From: Didymodactylos carnosus
Lineage: Eukaryota > Rotifera > Eurotatoria > Philodinida > Philodinidae
Direction: 5' to 3'
Length of the DNA stretch: 23,982 nucleotides
Assembly (NCBI GenBank): GCA_905250885.1
Contig: CAJNOQ010002510.1
Span: 1-23,982, forward strand
Position numbers and translations under genes: made by a program. How positions within the stretch are numbered: position 1 is the stretch's first letter; each line of letters opens with the position of its first letter. The notes below the pieces were generated by a model. The model was given only the letters and a program-made list of their open reading frames with translations. It made no database searches and was not told the DNA's origin. This document shows, in pieces, positions 10,025 through 20,640 of this stretch.

Positions 10025-10220
10025 CTATAATAAAAAATTAACAAAAGATCTAGTTCAACATACACACTCATGCATACAAGTCTTTATTTTTTCATTTCTC
10101 TCTTTTATATATATATATATATAACAAATGAATCGTTCATATAAAACAATATTAATAAAATAAAAATAATATACATCCTTTATTCTTTTTAAATGCCGCT
10201 TTATTGCCTGATAGTTAAAG

Positions 10221-10273
10221 ATGGGCACACCAGTGACGATTCAAATAGCCGCCGCATCATCCTACAGTGATTA
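10221..10273 (+). CDS. Candidate first coding exon of the large plus-strand gene
   Basis: ATG at 10221 opens MGTPVTIQIAAASSYSD plus two bases TA, followed at 10274 by a strong GTAAGT donor (phase 2). The segment is a small GC-rich island in very AT-rich flanks. Joined to the exon at 16054 (starting C) it gives TAC, Tyr, and reads on in frame. The N-terminal MG could allow myristoylation, but position 6 is T within PVT, so this is only a possibility. Joined directly to the exon at 23321 (starting A) it would make TAA, a stop, so this start needs the 16054 exon. The protein family is not recognised. Confidence 0.45.
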
Positions 10274-10820
10274 GTAAGTAATAAAAGAAAAACAGAAAGA
10301 AAACGATTGCATTTTTCCGTTGTAAAGAGTCATTTGAAAACTCCTGGGAACGCCCAATGAATAGTTCTTTTTTTTTTTTTCTATTTTTGTCTTATTATTC
10401 ATTCATTTTGTGAAAAGTACATGATTTTGTTGGGTGCATTTTTATTCTAATTTAATCACTGTCGGGCGTTAACTTTCATTTGAAATATACCGATATTTTA
10501 CTTTTTCTCTTGAATCGATCTTTCTCAGCTAAATAATCAATTATATTGCCTATGTGCACATGGATGTGAAACATTTCCAAAACTTTTCACATCTATCATG
10601 AAAACAATCACTTTTGGAAGAGATAATCGTAAGTTGCGTTTATAGAAAAAAATTCATTTCTCAAAATAGAGTTTTGTCTCGTGTTGTTTAACCTCAATAG
10701 AAAAAAGATTAAAAAAATTATCGACGTTACGAGTGTTGGTACACATATTTTTCTTTATCCATTGTTACTAATTTGTAAATATTAAACATCTAAATTTTAT
10801 GTAAGCATAACGAATGTACC

Positions 10821-11712
10821 ATAATGAATGATACCTTAAGTATTTTCTATTTTTCTCTTGTTCCTTTTGATTCCCAGGGTTAATGGGGTTTTTTTTCTAA
10901 AAGATGCGCCATAAAATTCGCTATTAGAACATGTAAAAAGTTTTGCTTTACGATCAACATAAAAAACCTAGACGAAAAAACTTTGAAAGCGATCAGCTTT
11001 GTTACTTAAAAACGGATTTCTTTCGTTCAGTTTTTTTGCAATTGAAGCACGAAGCTAACTATCTTGTAGCTCTTAAAAATTATCATTTAGTTATACTTTA
11101 AATTTTTTGACGTCAAAATTCATCGTTGAATTGAAGTTATTTTTCAATTTTAAGGCATTTTTTTCGTCAGAAATTTTGCTGTACTTAATTGTCAATTTTT
11201 TTGTCCTTTCCATAGAACTCCTATAACTCGGTCAAAAATGAAGGTTTTTTGGGTTTGATTTTGTTCTGTTTTATTCAGAAATGATTACTCTAGCTAAGCG
11301 CATTACTGAGATGTGCATACATTTTCGAATTCCTGCAGTAGAGCAAGAAGTAGGAAAAATTGTCGTTTCTTGATCGATTATCGAAAAATCGATTCATGTG
11401 CCACACCATCAGCTTTAGAAAAATTCTTTTATGAGAAAGAAGACATTTGGTACTACAGAAAAAAGTTTTAGGACTTTCTAATTAATGTTAGACTGTGAGT
11501 TTTGTATTTAATTAGAGACAAGTTTATAAAGTTGGTTGTTTCGGCGTCTTTCGAAGTTTTTCGTGTAGGTGTTTTATGTTGATCATAAAGCAAAATTTCT
11601 TACGTGTTCTAAATAAAGAATTTCACGACGCATCTTTTAATAATAGACATTAACTCTAGAAATTTGAAGAAACAAGAGAAAAATAGAAAATACGGAAGGT
11701 ATCATTCATTAT
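10821..11712. repeat. Large foldback element (about 890 bp) with about 175-bp inverted arms
   Basis: The left arm from ATAATGAATGATACCTT (10821) matches the reverse complement of the right arm ending at 11712. The match continues through tattttctatttttctcttgt, aaaagatgcg, and ttttgcttta/cgatcaacataaaa, with small indels, to about 11000 on the left and 11540 on the right. The about 540-bp centre is not visibly coding and contains ataactcggtcaaaaatg, a motif resembling ataactcggccatttcg in the MITE at 3169. No target duplication is obvious. Probably a non-autonomous DNA transposon or foldback element. Confidence 0.65.
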
Positions 11713-12810
11713 GATATACTCGTTAAATTTGTTTTTTCATGCATACAGCTATAAACTGTGATTATTATCGAAGATCATACAACTGTTCTTGTGAAAGGCG
11801 TGTATAATCTAACAAAAAAAATAATTTTTTTATTTATTCCATATAAGGAACTGATTTTAAAATTTCTGAAGAGCTCAAAACAAGAACTTGAGTTTTTAAA
11901 AAATTCGCATTGAGTTCTTCGTTTGTCCATGAAGTGTAAGTATTTATTGAAGAAAAATTAAAAATCGTGACAGATGAACAACTCACTTTCCTTTATATTT
12001 CAAGCTCTCTAAAAACTTGAAGAACACTTTTTTTCAACGTATCGTTTAATATGCCAAGTACTTGAAATTAATCAACTTTTTGTTACGTTATAAACTATAA
12101 ATGAGAATCTTCACAGCATAGTAATTTAAGTCTCTCATAGATTATCTCTTGGAAATTTTCTAGTTCGTACAGTCTACTATAGTTGACATTATGATGAAAT
12201 ATTATAATTACGTTTTTCTGCTATTGTGATTTTGTTTACTTCAAAATAAAAGTGTCATATTCAGAGGTACCAACAATGTGAGTGCTCTCTTTTCATGATT
12301 GCACAACTTCCTCATCTTATAAGTCATGAAATTTGTTCTTAAAAAAAACAAAAATTAGTGTCCGTAAGTAACAGATGTAAGTCAGATTCTTTTTACAATA
12401 AATAGTAGAACATATTAGTCGTTTTAACGAAAAAATAATAACCGTAGGCAACACCGTTTACCATTTAATTAGAAATGCTGTTTTTTTTGCATTTTTTTGA
12501 ACCTATAAGAATAAATAATATCCAAACTGTGTGTAAAAAAAGAATAGTAACAGGTGTGCCTGATGCAAAAAATTCATCTAAAGGACAACAAATTAATTCT
12601 TCGTTTCTCTTGTTTCACTCATTCTTACAATAAATCTAAATTGTGCATCACCTATCACCTACATAAATCTAAAATTGAAAATTAAATGTCAAGTTTAGAT
12701 TCCAATTCGTTCTAAGCTAGTTATGTACTGGTCAGTATCGATCTATCATAACTTTAAAAGCACAAAAAATATTTTCTAAATACAAACTACGTTCTCTACA
12801 TCTCTATATG

Positions 12811-12832
12811 TTTATTATTATTATTATTATAT
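12811..12832. repeat. (TTA)n microsatellite
   Basis: About seven TTA units. Confidence 0.8.
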
Positions 12833-13022
12833 ACAGTAGTTAATATGGTAGTTAATACCAAATTAAATTTGGGATAGTTTTAAGTAATTTGTTAGGAGAG
12901 GTAACAAATCATCTATATTCATTTTCTACTTACAAGGATATGTTTTCACATGTCACTCTCCGTGTTTAATGATATATATGGCAATTGATAGAGGATACTG
13001 TCCTACTAAAAAACCTAAAAGG

Positions 13023-13401
13023 ATTTGTGCCCATGACTCTTCTTTCGAAAGTTATGAATCTTTTTTCGTTTCTAAGCTCTGGGTGCTCGAGGTTTTAGCT
13101 TTCTAACTTTCCTGACCGAAAAGTTATGAAATTTTTCCTTTCTTCGTGAGAAAAAATATCGTTGTGTGAAAGAATAATTCATTTTGGAGAACTTGGTTTT
13201 CCTTAATAAAGGAAAAATCCATAACTTTTCGCTCAAGAAAGTTAGAAAAATAAAATTGTTTGTGATATTAGTTAGAAAAAAATGTAATCCCTTAATTCGT
13301 TACATTCGCGGAGTTACGATATTTTTAGTGTAACTATGGCATCTGGAGCATGAAAACAAAAAAACCGACTCATAACTTTTGAAAGAGCCAGTTGCACAAA
13401 T
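13023..13401. repeat. Nested foldback MITE, about 380 bp
   Basis: The ends begin ATTTGTGC on both sides in inverted orientation. The outer arms (about 13023-13062 and 13362-13401) share ctctt…tttcgaaagttatga/ctctttcaaaagttatga. A second, inner inverted pair (about 13098-13145 and 13201-13248) shares ttctaactttc…cgaaaagttatg…ttttttcctt. A short hairpin TTTTCCTT/AAGGAAAA is also at 13198-13216. There is no coding capacity and no clear target duplication. The recurring AAAAGTTATGA unit suggests internal duplication during the element's origin. Confidence 0.6.
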
Positions 13402-13539
13402 TACCATATATATAATTAATGCAGAAACGTTACCTCCTTTAGCTTCGGCTCATCAGGTGTACAATTTTTTATCTCCCTACTAATAGTTTAATAATTGTAC
13501 TTCGGGAATGAACCCGTGTATATGATCACGAATAAACAT

Positions 13540-13685
13540 ACAAAGCTCTGAAAAATTTTGAAATTTGAAACAAAGCTGAAAAATTTTGAACCATCGACGC
13601 GTTTAAGTGCGTGCGATCTTTGATTTTTTAAAAAAGTTTTCACTCGTACGCGCTTTAAACGCTTCTATGTTTCAAAATTTTCCAG
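13540..13685. repeat. Direct repeat overlapping a 45-bp-arm inverted repeat
   Basis: acaaagct(ct)gaaaaattttgaa occurs twice in tandem (13540-13590). The second copy is the start of an inverted repeat: the left arm 13576-13617 (…aattttgaaccatcgacgcgtttaa…) matches the reverse complement of 13642-13685 with several mismatches. The arms are unusually GC-rich (gacgcgtttaagtgcgtgcga) compared with surrounding DNA. Confidence 0.55.
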
Positions 13686-13749
13686 TGGGGCTCTTTTTCC
13701 TATTTTGTTCTCAAATAAGTATTTTAATTGCGTAATATGAATTAGAATT

Positions 13750-13920
13750 TACATCTGTATATATATACATATTATATATATTTGTATTCAAAGAGATATA
13801 CGCACACTATATTATAGTACACATTATACATACACATCCTTTTCTTGTTCGGAAAATATTTTCATCTTGTGAATACACATACACACATACATACATATTT
13901 ATATATATACATATCGCGCG
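13750..13920. repeat. TA/CA-rich simple sequence
   Basis: Runs of tatatata and acacatacacacatacatacat. Low complexity, no gene. Confidence 0.7.
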
Positions 13921-14280
13921 AAAAACTGGAAAGTTTCATTCAAAAGATATCTCAGCTGAAAATTGTTATGAAAAATGGCATCTCCAATTCATAAGAGCAA
14001 ATATGGAACTACCTATTTGAACAGAAGTACATGATTAAACATCTCTGATGGATACAGCTTTATTTTTACAAAGCACAATTATTCAAGTTTCGATGAACAG
14101 GTTTCTTTTTTACTGTTTCAATTTCTTAGTTAAGTGTGTGGCGAGTGATAATATCCTTTCTCTAATTAGTCTAAATATTCAAAATTCGGTAATAAAATAT
14201 ACAAAAATAAGTTGCAACAAAACTTGCTGTCATAATATAGGCCCACGGCGCACATAAACTACGAATGGCCAGTGTTTACC

Positions 14281-14325
14281 AGTATCGAGAATACCGGTGC
14301 TAGTATCATCGACATTCTCAATACT
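14281..14325. repeat. Hairpin with 12-bp arms
   Basis: AGTATCGAGAAT (14281-14292) pairs with ATTCTCAATACT (14314-14325) at 11 of 12 positions around a 21-base loop. It lies next to a CAGTGTTTACC sequence that resembles some transposon ends, but no matching opposite end was found. Confidence 0.55.
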
Positions 14326-15349
14326 AGTGCGTGTCTATTCGCAGCTTAATCAAAAAGGTAAAAGAAACGGCCATTAGTCAGTTTATTCACTAATTTGTGT
14401 TGCTGCTACTATTGAAATATATATACGTAACTGATTGTTTTTCAAATAATTCTGAATTTTTCCGTTTTTTTGTGCGTATTAGTCATCGAAACCTGACCGG
14501 AGAAGTGGCATAGACTTTCGACATTGACAGATCTAGTCTAGATATAGCATCAAAAATTAAAAAGCCAACAAAATTAAAAAATGATAAAAATAACATTTTA
14601 GTAGTCACTAATAAAAACGAAGTCTTTTAATTTACGTCAAAAAAATTGATATAAGCAGCATCTGATAAGAAAAAATGAATGTTGTCCAAACAATCAGTTA
14701 ATGGTAGGTCACTGACACTGTTTTTTGAGCACTTTGACTGGTACGTTTATGTAAAAAATATTATCTTTTTTATGCTATTTACCATTTAAACCTTTTTATA
14801 CATTGACATTGACACGGATATAAACGCTTGAAGCAGCCTGCCATTTAAATGACCCATGTTTTGGCAACTACAGTCGCCAAGTAGCTTAGAAGAAATAGCA
14901 ACGATAACACACTCAGTGGAGTTGAGCTCAAATCTTAATTGGATCATGACGTTTTTTGTTTCACACAGTTATTGACACCGGAAAAAAGGCATGGTGAATT
15001 TGTGTAGAATAAAAATAGAACGACCACGGCCTTTTATCCAAGGTAGTAAGTAATCTTCTAAGTGATATATATCGTTCAATAATCACATTTTTCTATAATA
15101 AAGACAGGTTGTTTTTGCTATCGTCCTTTGAACTCTTGTTTTTTAATGAATGATCAAGGCTGCTGGTGTCATTAGTTTTATAAGATACTGAACAACTAGT
15201 GCTTGATGATAACTCATTGACAGACTAGAATTGCAGAAGAGAAGTGCTTTTTGGATTGAGATAAGTTACACGCAAAGTGAAGCGACAATCTTTTTGTGAC
15301 GAGTTTTGCATCTAACTTCCCACGCACTAAAAACCGCATAAAAGTCGGC

Positions 15350-15925
15350 AATTAATCGTGAAAAATCATACGATTAATCGTGCGCTTAATCGCGATTAAT
15401 AGCCGATTTTTTGGTGATTTTAGTGATTAATCATGATTAATTGACGGTTTTTTTTCTAGGTTCCAGGTTCGAACACATCTTAGGAAATACATATCTTTTT
15501 CTGTTTTTTCATTGTTTATTATGTATAAAGACATGTACGTCACCCAGCAACGGTCTTAGCACCAGCTCAAGTCGGAGCCTTTCCGACGAGTCGATTTTAG
15601 ACATTTCTCAGACACCAACTGTTCACTGGGCTCCTCGGTTTAAGGCTCTCCATAAAGAAGACTCTTGACAACTCCGTTTACTCTAAAATAAAAAGATGAT
15701 CTAAATAGAACTTGAAGAATTGAATTTCTCGTTGAAATCGTATTTCTTATATACATACTTTACGGCAAAATAAAACAGTGAGTAAGAATAACCATTTAAT
15801 CGCTTAAAACCAACAATTAATCACAATTAATTGATGATTTTAAAAAAGAAACATCATCGGAATCGCCAATTAATCGCAATTAATTTGCTATTTTTTTCAA
15901 ACTCGCGATTAATCGTTAAAAATAC
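15350..15925. repeat. Island bordered by ATTAATCG-type repeat arrays
   Basis: Left array about 15350-15445 and right array about 15798-15925. Both are built from variants of (A)ATTAATCG(C/T)(G)ATTAAT, partly palindromic, and broadly inverted relative to each other. Between them is a stop-poor segment of higher GC (15531-15668) following an acceptor-like …tgtataaag. It reads as a Ser-rich tail: TSPSNGLSTSSSRSLSDES, then TPTVHWAPRFKALHKEDS and stop TGA. Short-motif subterminal arrays around a gene fragment are typical of some DNA transposons, so a decayed element carrying an exon-like piece is plausible. No terminal repeats or target duplication could be fixed. Confidence 0.45.
15531..15671 (+). 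pseudogene. Exon-like Ser-rich segment inside the repeat-bordered island
   Basis: After AG at 15529-15530, codons from ACA (15531) stay open for 46 residues to TGA, with GC well above the flanks. It could be a terminal exon or a transposon-derived coding remnant. A weak donor (CG|GTTTAAG at 15638) would be phase 2 and could in principle join 16054. However, the segment starts in phase 0 and so cannot follow the phase-2 exon at 10221 in this frame. Therefore I do not place it in that gene. Confidence 0.25.
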
Positions 15926-16053
15926 CGTGATTTCGTCGACATGGGTTATATCGACACTTTTTTTCCCTTTGCCCCGTACTCATTTTACTTTCACCTTAGG
16001 ACGTTCAGTTGTTCAAAACTGAAAAACTATTATTATTTTTGTTTATTTTTTAG

Positions 16054-16158
16054 CGACTCAAGAAACAGAACTCCTAACGAACGTCGATTGGATGAAAATG
16101 CACTTCATATCAATTATGATGGTTCATCATCACATCAGAAAGGACAAAAAACTATATT
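16054..16158 (+). CDS. Candidate internal exon of the large gene (105 nt, frame-preserving)
   Basis: Preceded by a strong pyrimidine tract and acceptor (…gtttattttttag), followed by a GTATGT donor at 16159. It starts and ends in phase 2, and 105 nt is a multiple of three, so inclusion or skipping keeps the frame. It encodes 34 full codons: DSRNRTPNERRLDENALHIN, then YDGSSSHQKGQKTI, and the split codon TT|A (Leu) with 23321. Codons are of better quality than the surroundings. The content is hydrophilic and probably disordered. Function is not recognised. Confidence 0.5.
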
Positions 16159-17932
16159 GTATGTATATTGAATAAAAGTCTTTTATTTTCGAACAAAAAT
16201 GTCCTTCTTTGAGTGTCACCATACATCGCTCTTCTCTACCAAAGAAAGACAATATTTAGCTGACATCTACTGTTTCCTTTGACTTTTTTTATAATTCTCT
16301 GCATAACAGGAAACGAGTGAGTTTTTTTTTGTTTAGAACAATGAATCGGCTTTTTTCTTTTGGTACGATTAAGAAAGTAGTGATTTATCAAAATCATGCG
16401 CATGATTCGTTATATACTAAAAACAAGAATAAATTTTCAATTTTGAGATTTTTTTAACTCTTAAGAAAAAGAATTGTTGAAATACTGAACATGAGTAATT
16501 TAAGCGGTCCTCCTCGGAAATCGATGGTTTTGATTAAAAAAACGAGATTGAGTTTCTTAGCACGTCAATTTTCTCTATCTGTATTTAAAAATATGTTGAG
16601 AGACCATGCAGGCTTTTAATAATTTCACACATAACAACAAACTGCATGATCAGTATTTATTTTACTTTTTATGTATAGAAGAGACTCGTCATGGATTAAA
16701 ACCTTTAGTTTTTGATTATCACACGGTATATACGGATGCCAGAAGTTTTTTGTACTTTTCTTGTGATATCTTACCTTTGCGTAAAACAAATTCACTTCAA
16801 TTCAATTGTTTAGTTGAATACGACAAAGTCTCCTCTTTCAGAATCTGTGTCGCTTTCCACAAAAAAGTTTGTTTTTCATGGGTTTTTAAGAGCTTTTAGA
16901 TTAAATCTTAGATCTACTACTACGATCATCTTTACACTTGTTTAAGGTTTTTCTCGGCGTATAATTTTGGCGCAGTAAACCTGTCAGATGGTTCATCTAG
17001 TGCAGAGACGTTTTACTTATCTTTTTGAGAGAAAATTATAACAAGTAAAAAAATGACATTGAAAATGTAATATAGACAAGCACATTCTCTTTTAACAAGT
17101 TTAGAGTGCATTATTTTTATGAAATGACATAGATTTTTAGTTTTTTTTTAGTTTAAAATAACCTTTTATCCGAATCCACAAATGTTAGGCATGACATTTT
17201 TTTTGAAATAAACGACTTTTTTGAAAAATATATTCTTCCGTTCTATGGACGTTTGTTCACATATATATGAGAGGGAAAAAATTTTATACAATAAAAACCG
17301 CAATTACCTTCTATTCTCCGTTGTTTACTATAGCATGAACCATACTGGAATGTCTTCAGCTCTTGAGTGCTTTTATGATTTATGTAATTCAAAGAGACGT
17401 TTATAGAAGTGTTGTCTACTCTTAAATAAAATGTAAAACAATCGCAGCGTAGAACGTTAGGTCTTAGGTAGACGGAAGCGAGGAAAATAGTGTCAGCACC
17501 CAATGTTCGAAAATTTTCAATTTTAAGCAGCACAGCTAAACATTTTTTCTTTGCATTGAAAAATGTGAGAAGTAAATGAGAAGATCTTTTAAAAATTTGA
17601 GCAGGTGATGCGTGAGGAAGGACAAGCCTAAATAAAAACGGAAAATGTAGAAAAAAGCTATTCAATTTTCAAATTTTTTCAGTTTTTCTTCCTAAACTTG
17701 TACTCTGATTGGATTTTTTTCTTGTCATGATCCTGAACAAAAGACATATTTAAAGTTTTATTCAATGCTATTGCATATAGTACTTCGATTACATTATAGA
17801 GTTAAATTCAGAAGTTGATCGGAAATCCAGCAGAAGACTGTAGTGTTTGTTGATCTGTTTAGTTTGTTGATTTATTATTACATACAGAGAAAGAAAACAA
17901 AAGAAAATTATTTGAGTAACACTTCGATTTAG

Positions 17933-17938
<6 letters not shown>

Positions 17939-17962
<24 letters not shown>
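17939..17962. repeat. (AG)n microsatellite
   Basis: Twelve AG units in a purine-rich tract. Confidence 0.85.
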
Positions 17963-17963
<1 letters not shown>

Positions 17964-18293
17964 AAAAGCGAGATCACAGAAATCTCTTTATGTTTCGCTC
18001 AATGAAACCTACTATAGGCATTCAACTAACTATGGTCGATGGCATCATCACTTGGGAATAGTATGTTAAAAAAATATTCTCCTTGAGGCATTCTTTCTTT
18101 CTTTCTCCTTTTTTTTGTTCATGTCATGGTCTATTTTTCTTTCACAGACTAGCTATTCTTTTCCAAATGTTTTGAAAAAATGAGAACAAGACAAAAAAAA
18201 GAAAAAATGTTCAGTTGTTCTACTGTTATTCTATAATCTACCTCTACACATTTTTGACTTTTTAGAAGGCAACGCATGCACAAAACTATTTTT

Positions 18294-18317
18294 TGTTGTT
18301 GTTGTTGTTGTTGTTGT
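18294..18317. repeat. (TTG)n microsatellite
   Basis: About eight TTG units, followed by a TG-rich tract (tgtgtgtgtatgtgtg) near 18346-18361. Lies in the 5' flank of the exon at 18785. Confidence 0.85.
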
Positions 18318-18694
18318 CGATGAGCGTTTTAGCATTGTTTTCCGTGTGTGTGTATGTGTGTAAGCGAATTTCAACATTAAATAATAATGCAAACAAGAAA
18401 GATAGAAAAAATGAAAGAAAGAATGAAAAAAAGCAGATTGTTGGGAAATATTTCTTCTCGTGGTAGTGGCGGCGGTGCTAGCGTTATCATATAATAAAGA
18501 AAGAAGACGAAGGTTGAAGAGATTTTTGTGAAGACTTATCTTTATCTATTGCGTGTCATCTTTTATCAAATAGAAGAAACATCGTTCGTTTACTAAAATC
18601 AAACTCTTGTTTATTGTCGTATAATGGAAAACACGATTGTTAATATCGGGTTTCACCGTTTTCGTTATCATCGAACTAATCAAATTGTTGTATT

Positions 18695-18724
18695 ACTATT
18701 ATTATTATTATTGTTATTATTATC
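18695..18724. repeat. (TTA)n microsatellite
   Basis: Imperfect TTA tract with one TTG interruption, 60 bp upstream of the candidate exon at 18785, probably in its 5' UTR or promoter. Confidence 0.8.
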
Positions 18725-18784
18725 TACTATCAGTTAACATATACTAAACAAGTTGTACGTAAATCAGGAAGATAAACTTCAAAA

Positions 18785-18834
18785 ATGACTATGGCAACAG
18801 TATGGCAGCATGTTCCCCTGATGGATCATCCAAT
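18785..18834 (+). CDS. Candidate alternative first exon A of the large gene
   Basis: ATG in a good context (ttcaaaaATGact) opens MTMATVWQHVPLMDHP plus two bases AT, followed by a GTACGT donor at 18835 (phase 2). Joined to 23321 (A…) it gives ATA, Ile, and stays open. The start MxxxTVWQ aligns without gaps with MAITTLWQ of the exon at 20257 (Thr5, Trp7 and Gln8 identical in both). This suggests two first exons that arose by duplication, each with its own promoter. GC content is higher than in neighbours, and a small GC-rich patch (tggcggcggtgctagcg, 18466-18482) lies upstream. Confidence 0.5.
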
Positions 18835-20256
18835 GTACGTATTAATTAATACTATTAACTGCTGTTTATACTATCTTATTTAGTTGTTTCTTATAGTTGA
18901 TAAAACGCTAATTGTATGAGAATATATGATCGTCTTTCGTTTAAAAGAAGAGTATAGAGATAATAATAAAGAGAGTCAAGCATCGTCTTTATAATAGATT
19001 TGAATAATTTAGAAATACATAAGACATAGAGAAAGAGGGAAAATACCGAAGAAGAAAAGAACAACAACAACTCTCTTGGGATAAATTTCTTCTGTGTATC
19101 TGCCATTAGTTTTATTATCACATCTCTTTATATTAATTCTCATTTTCTTTCAATGCAACAAATACAACACAGCTGTAAAAGATATTTTTCTTTTTCTTTG
19201 TTATGCATAATACACATAGTTGTCAAATAGTTTGCGTTTATAAAAATACGCGTAGTCTCAGAGTCATTTTGAGTACAAAACACTCTTATTTCTAAATGCA
19301 CATCCATGTTCTATTGAAGAGTATAAAACGGTCATGCAACTATTTTGCAGTTTAATAGAGAAATAAATGGAGATTTCTTAATAAGAATGAATTCATGATA
19401 TACAATAAATTTATGAGCTTAGGAAAAATGCCGATTTATAATCGTTTCTCCATATTGTATTTCATTATTTCGATAAATTTTTAACTTTAGTTAGTAAGTC
19501 ATGTTCATTAGAATGAGTGAATTATATCATGATTTGACGACATGACGCTATTGTGTTATGTTCAATATTTTCAAATGTCTGTATAAAGTTTATTAGGTCA
19601 ATCAGAATTTTTCATCTCATAAAAATCAAACTTAGGATTGATCACTTCTAATAGAGAAAATATGTAATATCAACAAAATGGGTTAAGAAGACCATGTCAT
19701 TTCACGTTGTGAAACTCTGTTATCCGGACGATAAGTTTACTAAAATGTCTATCGTAAATAGGAAAATAATTTGGTGTTTATCAAGAAGTTAAAAGCCTTT
19801 AATGCAATCAATCTGAGTATATAGCAGTTTGTCATCATTGCTTGTGTTATTTTTCCTTATCGGAAAATGATGGTTTAAGATTATCTATGTCTTTCTCTCT
19901 CTTTCTCTTCCTCTCTCTAAGATTATTGATTGTCAAGTATAAACAATTTTTATTTTTTTATTTCTATCGCGTGTTATTCCGTGTGGTGTGTGTATGTTCT
20001 ATCCTCAAGGTGAGAAATAGGTTTGGTACAATCAGATAAATTAGTGCTTTTCTCATAGACAATAAACGAAGAAAAATGTTTTGCATTTCTTATTATCTCA
20101 TGAAAAAAGATTAACATCAAATAAATGGTAACTTAATTAAAATGCTGAGCGGTAAGATCAATTTACTGAAGTGTAATATAAAATATAATACTACCAAGCC
20201 AATCAAGCTGTCAATTGTTTATAATTGACTGTAATGAATATACAACCTAATTTGTC

Positions 20257-20309
20257 ATGGCTATAACAACATTGTGGCAACCATCCTCAGTATTATTCGA
20301 CACTCCGCC
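20257..20309 (+). CDS. Candidate alternative first exon B of the large gene
   Basis: ATG (20257) opens MAITTLWQPSSVLFDTP plus two bases CC, followed by a perfect GTAAGT donor at 20310 (phase 2). Joined to 23321 it gives CCA, Pro, and reads on. It is related to the exon at 18785 by the MxxxT(V/L)WQ start. The region upstream has TC-rich simple sequence (about 19890-19920) that may belong to its promoter. Overlapping minus-strand open frame 20261-20446 is a shadow. Confidence 0.5.
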
Positions 20310-20499
20310 GTAAGTAACGTAACAATGGACAAAGTAAACAGCTTTAGATCATTGTAATACTTGTCAGAGAAATCAAGACATTGTATAAGTATTTCACTTA
20401 GTCTGATGTGAAATGTAGTAAGAAAAAGAGTATGTAACTTTGACATTAATCTACACTCATTCTTTCAAATACATATAGCTTTAGCGGTTATGATGTTCG

Positions 20500-20640
20500 T
20501 CAAGTGCTTTAAAACGTTTTCTATGTGAAAACGTGGTCAGCGGCATTTCATGAAACACTCATGTAAACGTTTACATTTTTACAAACACGTTTGATTGTGA
20601 TTATCGTTGAGTTCGAGAACAGTACACGTTCAGATGCGTT
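20500..20640. other. Cluster of ACGTTT motifs, partly palindromic
   Basis: aaaacgtttt, gaaaacgtgg, gtaaacgtttac (perfect palindrome), aaacacgttt, tacacgttc and atgcgttt occur within 140 bp about 200-330 bp after the exon B donor. CG is otherwise scarce here. It could be a transcription-factor site cluster or a repeat remnant. Confidence 0.3.

Larger units (their letters stand above)
8724..10220. other. Intergenic region rich in simple repeats; 5' flank of the large right-hand gene
   Basis: Contains A-tracts (9366-9387, 9495-9523), TA-rich tracts (9600-9640, 9842-9870, 10106-10124) and poly-T runs. A 65-codon minus-strand frame (10024-9827) begins at an ATG preceded directly by an acceptor-like ttttttattatag. 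Its N-terminus is MVENARKFKRYPSNNESK, but after about 35 codons it becomes low-complexity, so it may be a small exon or chance. Confidence 0.4.
10274..16053 (+). other. Proposed 5.8-kb intron with several inverted repeats
   Basis: Between the GTAAGT at 10274 and the tttttag at 16053. Holds two large foldback elements, a smaller inverted repeat, a hairpin and the ATTAATCG-flanked island, each listed separately. No other exon has convincing splice sites and phase. A frame at 14048-14257 is judged to be chance. Confidence 0.35.

Noticed and set aside
14048..14257. 69-codon frame in the first intron
   Set aside because: No splice sites in phase, no domain, AT-driven composition.
14856..14975. 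ATG-TTT-TGG-CAA frame as a further WQ-type first exon
   Set aside because: The only nearby donor (A|GTAGCT) is phase 1, not phase 2, and the Trp is at position 3 rather than 7.
15462..15476. GGTTCGAAC as a tRNA or SINE B box
   Set aside because: No A box or cloverleaf in the preceding 60 bases.
16606..16899. 97-codon plus-strand frame in the second intron
   Set aside because: No recognisable domain, no in-phase splice pair with neighbours; kept only as a weak curiosity.
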